From positions 1,138,098-1,202,097 of the forward strand of contig VZSF01010416.1 in NCBI GenBank assembly GCA_013398295.1: 64,000 nucleotides of DNA, read 5' to 3'. The notes below the pieces were generated by a model. That model made no database searches, was not told the origin of the DNA, and saw nothing but the letters and a program-made list of their open reading frames with translations. The position numbers and the translations under genes were made by a program. The DNA is from Chionis minor (lineage: Eukaryota; Chordata; Aves; Charadriiformes; Chionididae). Below are positions 12,641-25,280 of this stretch, one piece after another (position 1 is the first letter of the stretch; each line of letters starts with the position of its first letter).

Positions 12641-13772
12641 GAGAGGCAAAGATCATCATCAAGCTGAGATTTCAGCCATGGGATTCTTCAGTGAGAAAAA
12701 GAAAAAGACAGAAAACAGAGATGAATTGAGAGAGGGGCAGATACGGGAGGAAGCACTGGAGCTGAAGACAGCCACGGGCTGAAGAAGCAGAAGACACAAA
12801 ACAGGATCAGGACAGGCTGAAATTTAGCAAGTGAGACTCGTACTGTGAATGAAAATGAACTGGGATCTTGTCAGTCACCTGTCAGATACCAAAACAAGAA
12901 TTGTCTCTTCACCCTTTGGCTTAGGTGACCCCACACACTGCTGCAGAGCAGTAAAAATCTTAGAAGCTCTGTGCAAACGAGGCTGCTGGATGAGGACACT
13001 CACCTTGTGGGTCAGGATTTCTGTGCTACTCCAAGGACAAAGTTCAAGCAGAATTAAAACCGCAAAAATCATTAGGTGTAAATTCCTCAGAAGGAAGTCA
13101 CAAAGCAGCCACCACTCAGGATAATTCCTTTGGTCCCCTCTTTTTTTAGTGAGCATACATAGGCCCAAACACTCTTGTCCAATGTTATACCTACAGCTAC
13201 AGGCATAATGCATGGAGGCCCAGGGGGATTTTAGAACTGGGTGGAACAGAAAAATTCAACCAAGTCCTACATGAACTGAGCATCAGCCCCAGTAAGGTTG
13301 GCTCTACAACTCTCTGCAAGCCAATCTCTGTAAGAGAGACAAACAGAGATCCACGCAGCACAGATAATATATATTGACCACCTGGTATACTAATTAGCTA
13401 ATTCCTATTTAAGTTTCTACCCAGGGTGTGTCCCACCCACAGCACATACCCTTCCTGCATGTGCAAAGAGTTACACATTTACACTGGGGGAATTCCTGGT
13501 GGGATGATGCCCCTGAGGTCCCGTGTCCCCGACGCGGCTCCGCAAGCGTGGAAAAGCTCGGCTTGTGCCCCTAATCCTCGGAATAGGAGGCAGAGGATAA
13601 ACTCAGTCATTGGAAAACGGATGCTGAACACATCCTTCCCACACCTCCTGCCAGCTGCTTGCAGCAGGGTTGGCATGAGATTTACAGCCAGCTGCTAACC
13701 TTAGCGGGAGGTACAATGCCACAAGAGCAGGTAGATGAAACAGGGGGAATCTGTCAAGAACTTAAGAGAAAC

Positions 13773-13804
<32 letters not shown>

Positions 13805-14779
13805 GAATTAAATAGAAAAAGGGGTTGGGGGATAATTACAAAACAGGTATTTTTAATGGTTGCTGGCAGAAACCCCAACCCTTGTATTTAAATAGCTTTT
13901 TTAATTAAAAAACAGCAGGCTATGAATGCTAATCTTTCTGAGCAGAAAGCTCCTGATGGTTTGCCTGTTTCCAAAAGACTAAATCAATCAGCAAGAAGGC
14001 TAACCCCATCTCGGGAACATCATTTCAGAAGGGCCTAAACTTTCAAAGTCTATGTGTGCTGCACTCCTGTACACACAGAGCAAGATATATTCTAGCACCA
14101 AATGTACAACATTCACAAAAATGCCCATTAGTGGTTTAACTTCAGTTTTTTCTAGATCTGATCTGTCTTTCCTTGTTACTTCAAAATTTTTTTTTTCTAG
14201 CTAAAAATATCAGTGGAGGCCTGCCAGGCTAAAATGTGCAGTTTGAGTCCCTAAGTGTTTGGGTAGGGAATATTCCAATTGCTCCACATTTTTGCCTATG
14301 TAAACTATTTAACTTGCAAATCAGAAAGCAATGTTGTATGACACACTTGGGTTTTTCTTGGAATCTCAGCAGACATGCAGTGAAAAAAACAGCATATAAC
14401 CAGCAGAGAGAGTGAGAGGAGAGAGAGACAGAAAGTGATGTCAACCATGTAGTACAAAAATAAATTGTTAGCAATTTTTTATGAACTGAGGTTTCCCAAA
14501 TGTAAAGCAATTTAACAATTTTGTGCCATTGCAATTCACAGTATCTGTGGGTAGAGGGATTTTAAATGAAAATCCAGCCTTATTCTATTCTGTGTCAAGA
14601 ATTATGTGTCATTTTGCTTCTTCCCCGCATTTTTTATTTGTATAAAGCGTTAGAGAAAGAAAGCCTCATCGGGGAAGGCCACCACCAGGAAACAGCATGA
14701 GAAAATTCCAGTGCTGGAGAGCAGCGGAAGGCTTTATAAACTGGCACCAACGTGACACAAATTAACTAGATTTGGAGCC
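12641..14779. other. Gene-free stretch
   Basis: No exon or transposon is recognised. A small GC-rich spot with six CpGs lies at about 13520-13556. A purine-rich GA tract lies at about 14403-14432. The remainder is AT-leaning non-coding DNA. Confidence 0.5.
13763..13822. repeat. A-rich polypurine tract
   Basis: Low-complexity AAAAAG/GAAA tract with almost no pyrimidines on the plus strand, followed by a short G-rich stretch. There is no coding meaning. Confidence 0.8.
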
Positions 14780-15770
14780 TCCTTTTTTAAGCCAGAAAGT
14801 TTCGTTGCCCATTTCCAAGCTGGGGCTGTCCCTCCCGCTGTGACCAGGGCAGCGATGAGGGTCTCCCAAGGGCTTGGCTGGTGCATCTGTGCACAGTGGT
14901 ACCTGGGACCGTGGAGACAGGGACAATGTTGGTGCCCTGAGGCTCCAGCTCAGCCCAGCTCCGCGTCTCTCGGGCACAGGGTTTACGGGTCTCACCACGC
15001 TCAGCCACAGCATCAGTAACGGGATGACCACGTGCAGTCACCAGAGGTGGAATTAGCAGACAGACCAGACTCAAAGGAGCAGCAGCACAGCAGGGTTGCA
15101 TTTCCACATATACTCGGTGCACACTCAAAAACCTCCTCAATAAGACACAACTTTGAGCGCTGCCTGTGGGGGCATTCCTCCTCCTCCCCTTTGCCACCCT
15201 CTTTTCCCTCGCCTGGCCCGTGCTCCCAGCAGTCACCTCTTCACCCAGGGATGGATCTGCTGTTGGTCCCCCCCGCAGAGGACGTTCCCCAGCAGGTGGC
15301 TCCCAGGAGAAAAGCCAGGAGACTCCCTGCTCTGCAGAGGAGCACTCGGACTGTGCCCTTCCCACCCTCCCTCCGCCGCTCTTTCCATCCTTCAGTCTCA
15401 GGGCAGCTTCCGAGCCCCCAGTGCTGGGCTGTGAGCCAGACAGCAAGGAGCAATGCACAGTCTTCTCTGAAAGCACAAGATCTCCACCTGACACGCACAC
15501 GCACACACGCTTTCTTCTCATCTCCAAACACCTGGTCGTTTTCAGCATCATCATGCAGCAGAGCAGGTGCTGTGAAAGTCCCCTGGCCTCTGCTTTCTCT
15601 CTCTCCACGCTGCTATGTCATTTCTTCCTCCTCTATCATTGTGTCAGCTCCTGCTGATGGAGCTGACCTCCCTGCTCCTCCAGACGTCGCATCTGAGCCC
15701 TCTAGCACACACATCCGTCTCCAAGCACACCACGCAGTTAAGGAAAGTACATTCAAAACTAGGAGATGAT
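14780..15770. other. GC-rich kilobase with overlapping open frames
   Basis: Local GC content is clearly higher than the surroundings and stop codons are scarce on both strands. The minus strand is open for 273 codons (14787-15608), and the plus strand for 245 codons (15032-15769), 163 codons (15166-15657) and 93 codons (15153-15434). Another plus frame of 210 codons begins inside the region (15615-16247). The predicted proteins are proline-, serine- and arginine-rich with no recognisable domain, and no frame stands out over the others. That pattern fits composition-driven open frames better than a gene. An ACGCACAC microsatellite-like run lies near 15494-15511. Confidence 0.45.
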
Positions 15771-18700
15771 TACACAGTTTGTGCTGGAGCTGGGGAGTAT
15801 ATAAACCCAGTAGGCTACTTGCACTACCTGTGTCTCTCTTGGCTAAGCAGGTTCAGGCAAACCACATGTGGGAAAAATCCAAATCAGGCAGAGATTCACA
15901 AGGGAAATACCAGAGTATGTGGGAAAAGAAAAAAAGGTCTAGTACCATGTATATACACACAAGTAAACCCATTCTGCCAGTCTCATGAAGCACAGAGATG
16001 CTTAAGAAACATTCTGTGCACATTTGTTACAAAGAAGAGAAGAATAAGACCATCAGTGATGTGCATATCTTTCCTAGCATCTGACTGCTTCAGGAGCCAT
16101 GGTTTCATTCTGGTTCCTTCAAAGGCAGGAGAGTTCACTATCCACAGGGACAAGATCATTCAAGAAGCCTCAGAGATATCGCCACCCAGTCTGCATGACG
16201 AAACTTGCAATGCCTGGATGCTTTGTACAGCTTGTGTCATTTCTTAGAGGCACCCTTTAAGACTCAGCGATGAAAGCAGACTTTTTTGCTCCTCAAATTA
16301 CCACCTGGATGCCCTTTTCTTGAATCAGACTAACCTTTCACTAGGATCAAGGTACAGAACAGCTCCGAGGAATTTATCTGCAAATTCATTTTGTAGAATG
16401 CAGATTTCTCATTATGAGAGAACACAAATCCATTTGACAAGAAATGTTGTCTTTCCATTCTTATTTTGTTTCACAACCTATGGCCTAAACCTCAGGTGAA
16501 TTTTCAAATAAGCCAGTGCTCGTAGTTGCAAAGGAATCTCTAGAGGAAACAAAAGTGTAGAGCACATTGGCATCTTATGTTTTATTGCACAGTGCAGCAG
16601 GAAAGCATAGGAACATATTGACAAAAGCTGTGCCTCTCCCTCTTACTGCATGTAAGAAATTAAAAAGAATTTGCAGACTTCCACGAATTGTGCCCACAAC
16701 CCTGCCAAGTTATTATTTTTCTCCCTTTTTCAGATGAGGGAAGCTCAGGGAGAGATGGGATAGGTGGCTTCTGTATACTCCCAAGGTGATCTGGGAGCTA
16801 GATCAAATGAAATCTCCTCTCCTTCAAGAACTAGACCACTCTGTGCTCCAAAACCAATAAATCAATGCTTCATGCAGGGATGGCCTGCGTTTAGACATTT
16901 TGCATTCAAGTGTCACACTGACACTTGCCATTCTTGGCACCGAGGAGCTAAATTCACCATTGTCTTCTTTAATACGCCCCAAGAAAGCCAAAATTAGAGA
17001 TCTCCTCCTGTCTGAATTACAGGCAGCTCCCTGTTGTTAATCTAGCCACCGAACAGGCAGCGCTAGAGCTGTACAAGAAAGCCTTTCCAGTTTGATTTGC
17101 TCTATCCATTGAACAACAGCGCGTGGATCAAATGGGGCTGAGCAGCTTGCCGTTCACCTGCTTCTCAAGTGCAACGAAGCAGAAGAAAACTACTCTGACA
17201 ATTTGAAAGGGGACTACAACCAATTTAGAAGGAAATGATTGCGCGCAGTCCAACCCGATGCCAGCATCACGGAGTAATCCTCCATCACTTAATGTTCCGG
17301 GCCTGTCACTCTTCTGATTTAAAACAAGTTTAGGCAAACTAGTTGCACAACTGTGATTCACTCTAAAACACCTCCACGCAAGAGCACTGCTCTACCTCGC
17401 TGGCACCTTTATATATTTTCAAAGATTTTTTCTACTATGCTTTTTATTTCTTGGAACAGACTTGTATAGATAAAATATGGCAAATACATCCCCTTTGATG
17501 ACCAAGAACCTTTGTTTCCTCTTGAGAAACAGGACAAGCTCCAGGTGTTAATGTAACCACAAATTTGGTTATCATACCTAGACCTAGTTCTGCACCTATA
17601 ACAGATCTGCAAGGCTGTGATCAGAGTGCTAGCTAGGTATTGAGTAAACATCATTGACTGTTATATTTAGCCGATATTTAAACCTTTGGATTTTCATACA
17701 AGAGAGAGTCACATTTTTTGTCTGGTTGAACATTGTTGACCTTAACATCATTTGCTGTCATGAAACTGCATTAACTATTCATTGACTTTTAGGCCCAAAC
17801 TATGGTTCAGCATTTTCTTAAATACTTCAGAAAGAAGCTTGGTTCATGCTGAAGTCCCTAATGCCTTTTACAATGAATTTCTTTGCCAAGAATCAATGCA
17901 GTCCATGCCCCTCTGTGCTCCAGGAGACTGCAGGGACTGTCAGAGCAAACCTCATGGGACATCACTAGAGATGTCCCAGGGAAGTCAGTGGAAAGCCAAG
18001 TCGAGCTCTATTACTTTTGGGACAGAATAAACACTACAGAGGATGAAGCAGCCCCCAACAATAACAACAGCAACAACAAAAGCCCAAACAAAAAAGAAAC
18101 ACAACCAACCAAGCAAAAAAAAAAAAAACAAATTAAAAAACCCCAATCAAAAAAACCCACACAAGAAAACAAAAAAAAACATGAGTATGTGCTTCCAGGG
18201 AAGCGTTAGGGTGGAGAAAAAGCCTGCTGTCTGTGGGTGCTTTAGGTTATATGAATGGTCAAATAACGTGACCTAGAAGAGATCGACAGGAAGGGTAGAC
18301 AGTTTTGTGAGCATCCCACAGCCCAAACAGCAGCTCTGTGTTAGCTCGCCACATGCAGCAGCTCAGGGCAAAGCATCGCACAGCCCGCATTTCCCTGCCC
18401 CCCCGTCTCCCACACACGGAGACCCATCCACCACTGCCCGCACAGTAAATCCTCAAGGACCAGAAAAAAATTGGGTGCAGCCCCACTCTGCCTTTCCCTA
18501 GGCACTGAGAATCAGGACAGGGAGTGTTAGACTTAAGAAATGAGGTACTCTTCCCACCTTTTTTTTTAATGCACAGCAGTACCTCTTTATTTTATTTACT
18601 GCAGCATCACGACCTCCCACACAGCAGAAGTCTGTGGCTTTCCATACAACACCTAAACAAGCTGTGACCCAATTGCACAACTGTTCCTTTCTTTAACAGC

Positions 18701-20079
18701 TGTAGATATAGGCTATACAGCCAAAAGTTACATGGCTAGAAATTTCAAACACTTCTTCAACAAAACGTCACAGATAAAGCACATTCACAGACTGTCCTCC
18801 ACTTCCTACATACTATAAAGTGAGTTTTCTCTGAAACTAAACTGACAAACTGCCTTTTTTCCAGGTGTTTGCCCCTGCTTCTAAAGAAAAAGTGCCAGAA
18901 AGCTGCAGAAATAGTGACTAATAGAGGTGGGTGGTTTTTTCCACAGAATTTAAAACTAGGAGGAACCATTAGACTACCTTGTCCAGCTTGTAACAAAGAC
19001 CCTATATCCCATTAAGTTGCCGTGCACATTTTAGCTTCTCAATGCTTCTCGTGGTATGAGGCTACTTTTCAATACATTACACCCCTAAGTCTTACTTGTT
19101 AGGTGGAGAATAAAGTCTAACTCCATTATGGTGCAACCCCACTTCCTTATGAAGTCCAGCAAGGTAGGAAACGGGAATACCTTAAATGTTTTCCTGTGAG
19201 ACTTGTTTCCAAAGTGAACCAAGTTATATTTATTCCCTTTTAGTCTGGCTTCTAGAATTTTAAATAATAGAAGGCCATCTTTACCTAACTCATATCTGCA
19301 AATCTGGCAGCTGTAATAATAAAATATTGCACATTTTGCCCCTGGTTCTGGTATTATTCAGACTGGGGTAAGGGGAGAGAAGAGCAAGTCTGCAGGGCAG
19401 AGATGAACGGCTGCCAGCTGCTTATGAGGAGGGAAGGGACCCCAGCCCTGGTACTCCCAGGAGCTCTCCCAGCTGAGGGCTAACCAGGTCGCATCCTGCC
19501 TGTTCTTCCAGATTAGACATGTTCCAGACAATATTATGTGGTTTTTGGCCCATGCTTTGTTTGGCTGAAAAGCATCCATTCGGTACATCTCTTTACTAGT
19601 CCTGATCCAGCAGGAGTGGGAAATTGGGCGATTCGAACACTGGAGGGCAAACCATGGCACAGGGCCACCACATTGGAGCTGTTGTGAAAGCACTTCACTC
19701 CAAGGAAATGGGGAGGGAAGCATGAGCAAAGCAAGCCCTCCATCCTTTGGACACATCTGGCTGTCACGTGCAACATGCTCCCGTCAATGAGGCATCTGCT
19801 CCATGAACCCCTGTGGAAGAACAAGGGACTGTATTCGCCCTCCTCCCCACCACGGTCCCACGTGGGAAGGAAGCCGTCCCTCCCCTTCCCCAACTCCACT
19901 GCGCAGTGACAGGCCGTGCATTTCGCCTCACTGAAACCATATGTGCTTTGTGGTCTTTCAATCATTCCCTTTTTAATGGGGACATGGACTGGCAGTTCCC
20001 CTTAGGTGCTTTTTCAAAGCTCTGGCTGCAGCTGGAGAGCCTGCTCAAGACTTTGCTATGCTTCAAACTGGGCTTTCAA
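15771..20079. other. Gene-free stretch
   Basis: No coding exon with plausible splice borders and no transposon is recognised. The content is unique AT-leaning DNA, apart from the A-rich tract annotated separately at 18054-18182 and a T-run near 18560. Confidence 0.5.
18054..18182. repeat. A-rich AAC/AAAC low-complexity tract
   Basis: About 130 bases are dominated by A with interspersed C: CAA-type triplets first, then a homopolymer A run near 18116-18128, then AAAACCC-type units. The translated frames are lysine/asparagine/glutamine strings with no biological meaning. It may be a degraded retroelement tail or simple-sequence expansion. Confidence 0.85.
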
Positions 20080-20470
20080 TGACATAATTACAGGCCTATA
20101 TTAAAATGTTATGTTTAAATGATCTTATTCTTCATCAGCAAAGGATATTCCTAACCAAAACAAATTCTTCTCTATCGTTTATTGTATTTAAGATAATTTA
20201 ATGGGTTTCTATTCATGCTGGAAGGCAGCAAATGAATAAATTCCATAGTACTTTATTTAAATATTTTAGAACAAATCTTGAAACATGTTTTCATTTAGCT
20301 GAAAGCAGCTTAATAGCAGTTTTTTTCTCTACCACAATAAAAAAGTATGGGTTTCTTTTTATTGCGCTTGTTAAAATAAATGGCATTTTTAATAAAGACT
20401 GTCCCCATAACAACATATATGGTTTGATCACATTATGAAATAAATGTCATGTGAGATTATACATTTCAAA
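20080..20470. promoter_or_regulatory. Candidate conserved non-coding block
   Basis: Strongly AT-rich, non-repetitive sequence with many TTTAAT, ATTTA and TAAT words, interspersed with non-random-looking motifs such as AGCTGAAAGCAGCTTAATAG near 20297-20316. It resembles deeply conserved non-coding elements found in large vertebrate introns, but conservation cannot be tested here. Confidence 0.2.
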
Positions 20471-22163
20471 GCAGACAGTTTATGTTCTTCTAGTTATTAA
20501 ATTCAGTTTTACTTCTTTTTTTTTTTTTTCCTGAAGGCAGGTATGGTTTTGATTAAAATGTGACCCCAAAAGCAGAATAATTTAAGTGAGAGTGTATTTT
20601 CATTTTTTGAAGGTTTATCTACCTTCCCATAGGAACTTAAAATAAAAAAAAAGTGTGGCTTTCAGTGGCAGAATTAAAATTTGTTTTCCTTTGACTGACA
20701 TTTTTATTCCCAAGAAGAACATATTACAACACAGTGCTGTGTGGAAAAGTTAAAGCTAACTAACTAGATATTATGTTTTGAGTCCATAAAATGGGTTTGA
20801 TGATACAAATAGTCTGTAGAGTCTCCTAGGACGCGTCTCCCTTGTACAGGAACCCAGAGCCAACCCACAGCAGCAGTCTGCGCGCTGTAACGGACGGCAA
20901 TCCTCTCTTACCATTTCTGATTTTCCACCTCCTGCCCATCCCAGGTATCCCTGCTTGCTGAGGGATGGGGTTTAAGCACACCAAAGCTCCAAAGATTTGG
21001 TCACGGTCCTTCCTCAGGAAGCCCACGAGTGAGAAGCTGGCCCAAATGTTAGACTGGAGTTTCAAACTTCAGTGTTCTGGCCTTGACTCCATGCAATGAG
21101 CTGCCTACTGTACCTTTTTCATGTGGCACACCCATGGTCAGTACAGTGAAATACTTGGGTGAAAAACGCTATAGAAAAATACTCTATTTTTAGCCTGTCC
21201 GGGTTTCCCCATGGGGAATTGCTGTATCCCTGTCCATGAATAGGAATGCAAAAATCAGAGGCCTTTGGAAAGGAAGGCTTCATTATGTCCCTGAGGTTTC
21301 ACTCACAAGACTGAAGACACGGAAGGTGGATCTCCCAGCCCCAGGAGGTGATGACCCCTATCTCCTCTTCAGTACACTGAATTTCTGCTAGGTGTCTTTC
21401 TAAAGCCCTCCATGCGTTTCAAACTCTTCAGCTACACAACCATCTTGTTTAAACAAATGAAGCTCCCATTAAAAATTGCTGACAACATGGGCGTTGGCTT
21501 AATAAAGAAATTACTTTTAATCTAAACATCACCATCTGTCAGGCCCTGAAAAGGAAAAACAAGAAAAAATGTGCAGTGATGTACAGCCATGGAGTAACAT
21601 TTGAAAGCATGTCCCAGCTCTCGCCGAGCATGAACACTGAATATTAAACAAACACCTGAAGCTACATGTGCCACCACCTAAAACTATCACTTCATTTTCT
21701 GTTACGTGCTGTGACTTAAGGAAAACATTGCAGGCATCGCCATCTGTGTCGCTTTTAATTATCAATAGGAAGCGCACGCACGATATTTCACAACTCATTC
21801 AGAAAACAGAGGGCTGCCACCGGGGCAGCGCATATGTCTGAGGAGCAATTCTTGTGCCGTGGGTAAAGGCCACGCATGGTCACCAGCAAGCACAGTGGTA
21901 GGTGACAGGCTGCATTACAGGGACAGGCGCAGCCTCCCGTTTGACAGCGAAAAGCAGAGGCTTCGCGCTTGAAGTCTGCGCCTGCCCCTGGGATCCGCTG
22001 GCTGGTGATGCTGACGATTATTAACACCCCAGATTAGGTGTTGGCTTATTCACGGCTGCAGAAAGCGGAGCTATCACCCTGCACTCAGTTAAGGGTAAAA
22101 AGGGGAGGCTGCATGTCGGGATGCAGAGCCAAAGTCTCTTTATTAGCAAACACAAAGCGTGGA
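20471..22163. other. Gene-free stretch
   Basis: No exon or transposon is recognised. A T-run lies near 20517-20530. The right part is GC-richer and includes the CpG-enriched patch described separately. Confidence 0.5.
21781..22080. promoter_or_regulatory. Moderately CpG-enriched patch
   Basis: I count about 15 CpGs in 300 bases, immediately left of a CR1 fragment. No known promoter element or first exon is evident. It is weaker than the patches at 12.3 and 47.2 kb and may only reflect local GC content. Confidence 0.2.
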
Positions 22164-22405
22164 GGAATCACGGAATCATAGAATCGTCTAGGTTGGAGGA
22201 GCCCTTTAAGATCATCGAGTCCAACTACCAGCCTAACATTGCCAAGACCACCCCTAAACCATGTCCCTCAGCACCATGTCTACCCAGCTTTTAAATACCT
22301 CCAGGGATGGCGATTCCACCACTGCCCTGGGCAGCCTGTTCCAATGCTTGACAACCCTTTCGGTTAAGAAATCTTTCCTAATATCCAGCCTAAACCGCCC
22401 CTGGT
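22164..22405 (-). mobile_element. CR1 LINE 3' end, 5'-truncated
   Basis: The plus strand begins with the reverse complement of the CR1 tail (repeated AATCATAGAATC-type octamers) and continues GGTTGGAGGAGCCC, TCCAACTACC, then CCTCCAGGGATGGCGATTCC and CTGGGCAGCCTGTTCC. These are the family's 3' UTR and the last codons of ORF2. The element is therefore on the minus strand, truncated at its 5' end like most copies, and about 240 bases long. Similarity fades after CCTAAACCGCCCCTGG. Confidence 0.93.
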
Positions 22406-25204
22406 GTAAGAGGAAGAGGAGCTTTATGCGATACTGTCAGGAATTTTTACTGAAGTGAGGTTTCTGATCACTGACTCACTCGCGCATTGAAGTTGGAGGA
22501 ATCAAAATGGTGGGAAGCTGGCTGGGATGGGAGGAAATCAGTGCTAGCTTTACCCTTCCTTCCTAACAGCTCTGAGCAAAAAATAAGGCTGAGAGTAAAC
22601 GATTTCACCAGCAGCTGAGCTCAAATGTAGCCTGCTCTGTGCTTGTGCCCCTCCAGCAATCCTGATACCCCCGTGCTCTGTCACCCCCTTCTCCAAAATA
22701 CCCCTGGGCCCTTTCTACATTATTCCACATTATTCCCTGGTCTCTCATCTGACATGGGTTGGCTGAGGAGCCACAGTGCAGGCTGGCTGCTCACCCTGTC
22801 CCACAACCGAGGGGCGGCTGGGGCAGGATGGAAGGGGGTGACAGGCAGGCAGAAATAGCCCCATGACCATAGGCAACCGAGGACAACGGTGAATAAATCT
22901 CAAGTGAATAGCGCCAGGTCAGGTGTTTTACAGATACTTGCCTGATCTCCTAATATCCTGTTAAATCTCAGGAAGTACTCAGTAAACCCCACTGCCTATG
23001 CACTGGAAGTGACGGTCTTCTGCAATTAAAAATGTCTGGAAATGGCACTTCGCTCCTTTGCACTACAAGCAAACAAACAAACAGAAATTGCCTCCTCAGA
23101 AGCAGCTGTGGGGCATCTGGAAAAAGCATGTTCAGGAAACCCAAGCAGAAGTGAGTGCCCCAGACTCGCTCCTCTCTGTGGTTCCTGCCCCGCTGCTTGC
23201 CCTCTGTTTTCTGGAGCAAACTCACCCCTGCTTGTCCTTTGGGGAGGATTTGCACTGAACTGCTCTGAACCAATAACAAAAGGCAAAAAAATTTTACCTT
23301 TACCTGCCCATATCTCTCCTCTGCTTGCGAGGGTTGTTCACTGTTCTGGTGATGGTAGGAATAAAGCCAATTAAACTGAACTCCAGAAGTCAATCAAATT
23401 TTTCACCCTCCATCCCTTTGTTGTGAGCAAATGCTGCATGTTCTCCTCAAGTTACCTCCCTAAGCAACAATCCCATTTACTTTTTGACCTCTGTAAATTA
23501 AAACAAGTTTGGAGCTCTCTTGGTTCAGAGCTGTGACTCCATTTAGTTGTGAAATTGTTTATTCAAGCAATTCCCACTCTGTAGCATCAAAGTTTCTTGC
23601 TAATAGTTGCAGACCGTTAATCTACACGATGAATATAACAAAGCTTGTGGAAGAATCCCAAATGGACAAGCATGATAAGAGATGGGAGAAAGAGGCTGGC
23701 AAAGCTCCAGGTACACGATATTTTTGTGCCTGACCTCTTTAATTACTTGAACACTAAATTGACTGGTAGATGAGCTTTAGAGCTACTCCAGTGGCTACCA
23801 AGGATTTTCATTTCAGCAAAAAAGATGCAGTTTACTTTTTATTCCACAGTACGGAGGTACATCCATACATTTCACCACAGTGCAAACAGGAAATTAGTTT
23901 AAAACAGAAAGAAGAATGGTGCAGCAAATGTATATGAATACTTCTTCCAAGTCTCACTGTCACAGGAATAGCATATTGCTAACACGGTATTAGGGGCGGT
24001 ATTGTCACCTCAAGGTCCCAGATGAAGGGAACTGAGGATGAGGAGTCTGGAATGATGTTCTGCTTGTTGCAGACCCTTAACCTAAGTGACCATCACAGAG
24101 ACCATTTCGGCAGCCACTCCTCCTGGCATTGGGGAAACCGGCGGCAATGATGTCTGGATAAAATTTTATTGGTAAATGAAGGTTTCAGCATTTCAAAGAG
24201 TATGTTTTGTTTCAAATTGCAAAAAACTCCGCAACACTCCAAAACAAAAGCAGCAAACCAAGTACCTGCAACATTTTCATTTTTCTCATTTCAGTTGCTG
24301 GATACATAAAAACAAATATATATCTGCTGCTGAAAACAGCATCAGACTGGAGAGATCCTAACTTCTGGGACTTTTCCCAAAGTAGCTGGGAATTTGCTTT
24401 TCCTCTGCCAACCCATCAGGAGTCTGTCTCCACTCACCACGTCTAGGTATATTCACTCACTGAGAAGTTTTGAAATTCCTTAAAGATTTTCAACAAAAAC
24501 CTGTAACTCCCCTCACCCTGAGATTTGAAACTGGAGGGTGACAAAAGATAGTTTTCCAGCTGCAGCATGTCTCAAATCATGAAGCCAAAACAGAATCCTC
24601 CACTTTTTTTTTTTGGTGTTATATCCCCCAAATCAAAATTAGTGGTATCTGCTTCTCCAGAAATTCACATTCAGGAAGCAAAAAACTAACAAATCACACT
24701 GTGACATTATCTTGCACTTAAGAATTGAAAAGACCTTGGAAGTGTGAATTAAATCTCACAAAGTGCAAAAATTTGTCATTATCATATACATTTACTGAAG
24801 AAAAAAGTTCAAATGATTGAAATAAAGCTACTCTGTTAAATGACGAGTTTATCATAAGAGTTTATAAAGCAGAGTTCCCTCCTGAAATAGTGAAAACCAC
24901 TTTGTTCAATATTACTGATTTGTGTTAGCAACTTAGTTTTGATTGATGCCCCTTATTTTTTTGACTACAAAGTAGTGAGTCATTGCTGGTCTTCCAGGTT
25001 GATCTGGTAAAACAATTCTTTACTGAAGTCCTGTCAATCCAGAAAGTATCAAAACCTGAGCCTGAAATATTATCCTTCAACCTGAGATACACAAGAAATC
25101 TCTGCTGCTGCTGAGATCCGCAAGATGGATTAGGAAGAATTTTGCCTTTGGTTTGATGTTCAAATTAGATTACTAATTCACAAAGGCCTTTTACTGTTTA
25201 ATAA

Positions 25205-25280
25205 ATTCAGATGAAAAGGAAAGATACAAATTCTCACAGTTCTCTTGCTACTTAATACATTCAGATGAAAAGGAAAGATA
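25205..25280. repeat. Direct repeat, 22 bp identical, 54-bp period
   Basis: The 22 bases ATTCAGATGAAAAGGAAAGA plus TA occur at 25205-25226 and again, identically, at 25259-25280. Flanking bases are partly alike (TGTTTAATAAATT against GCTACTTAATACATT). A local tandem duplication of about 54 bases with later divergence of the spacer explains this best. Confidence 0.85.

Noticed and set aside
18043..18276. Lysine/asparagine/glutamine-rich frames resembling a nucleic-acid-binding tail
   Set aside because: They are translations of an A-rich simple-sequence tract.
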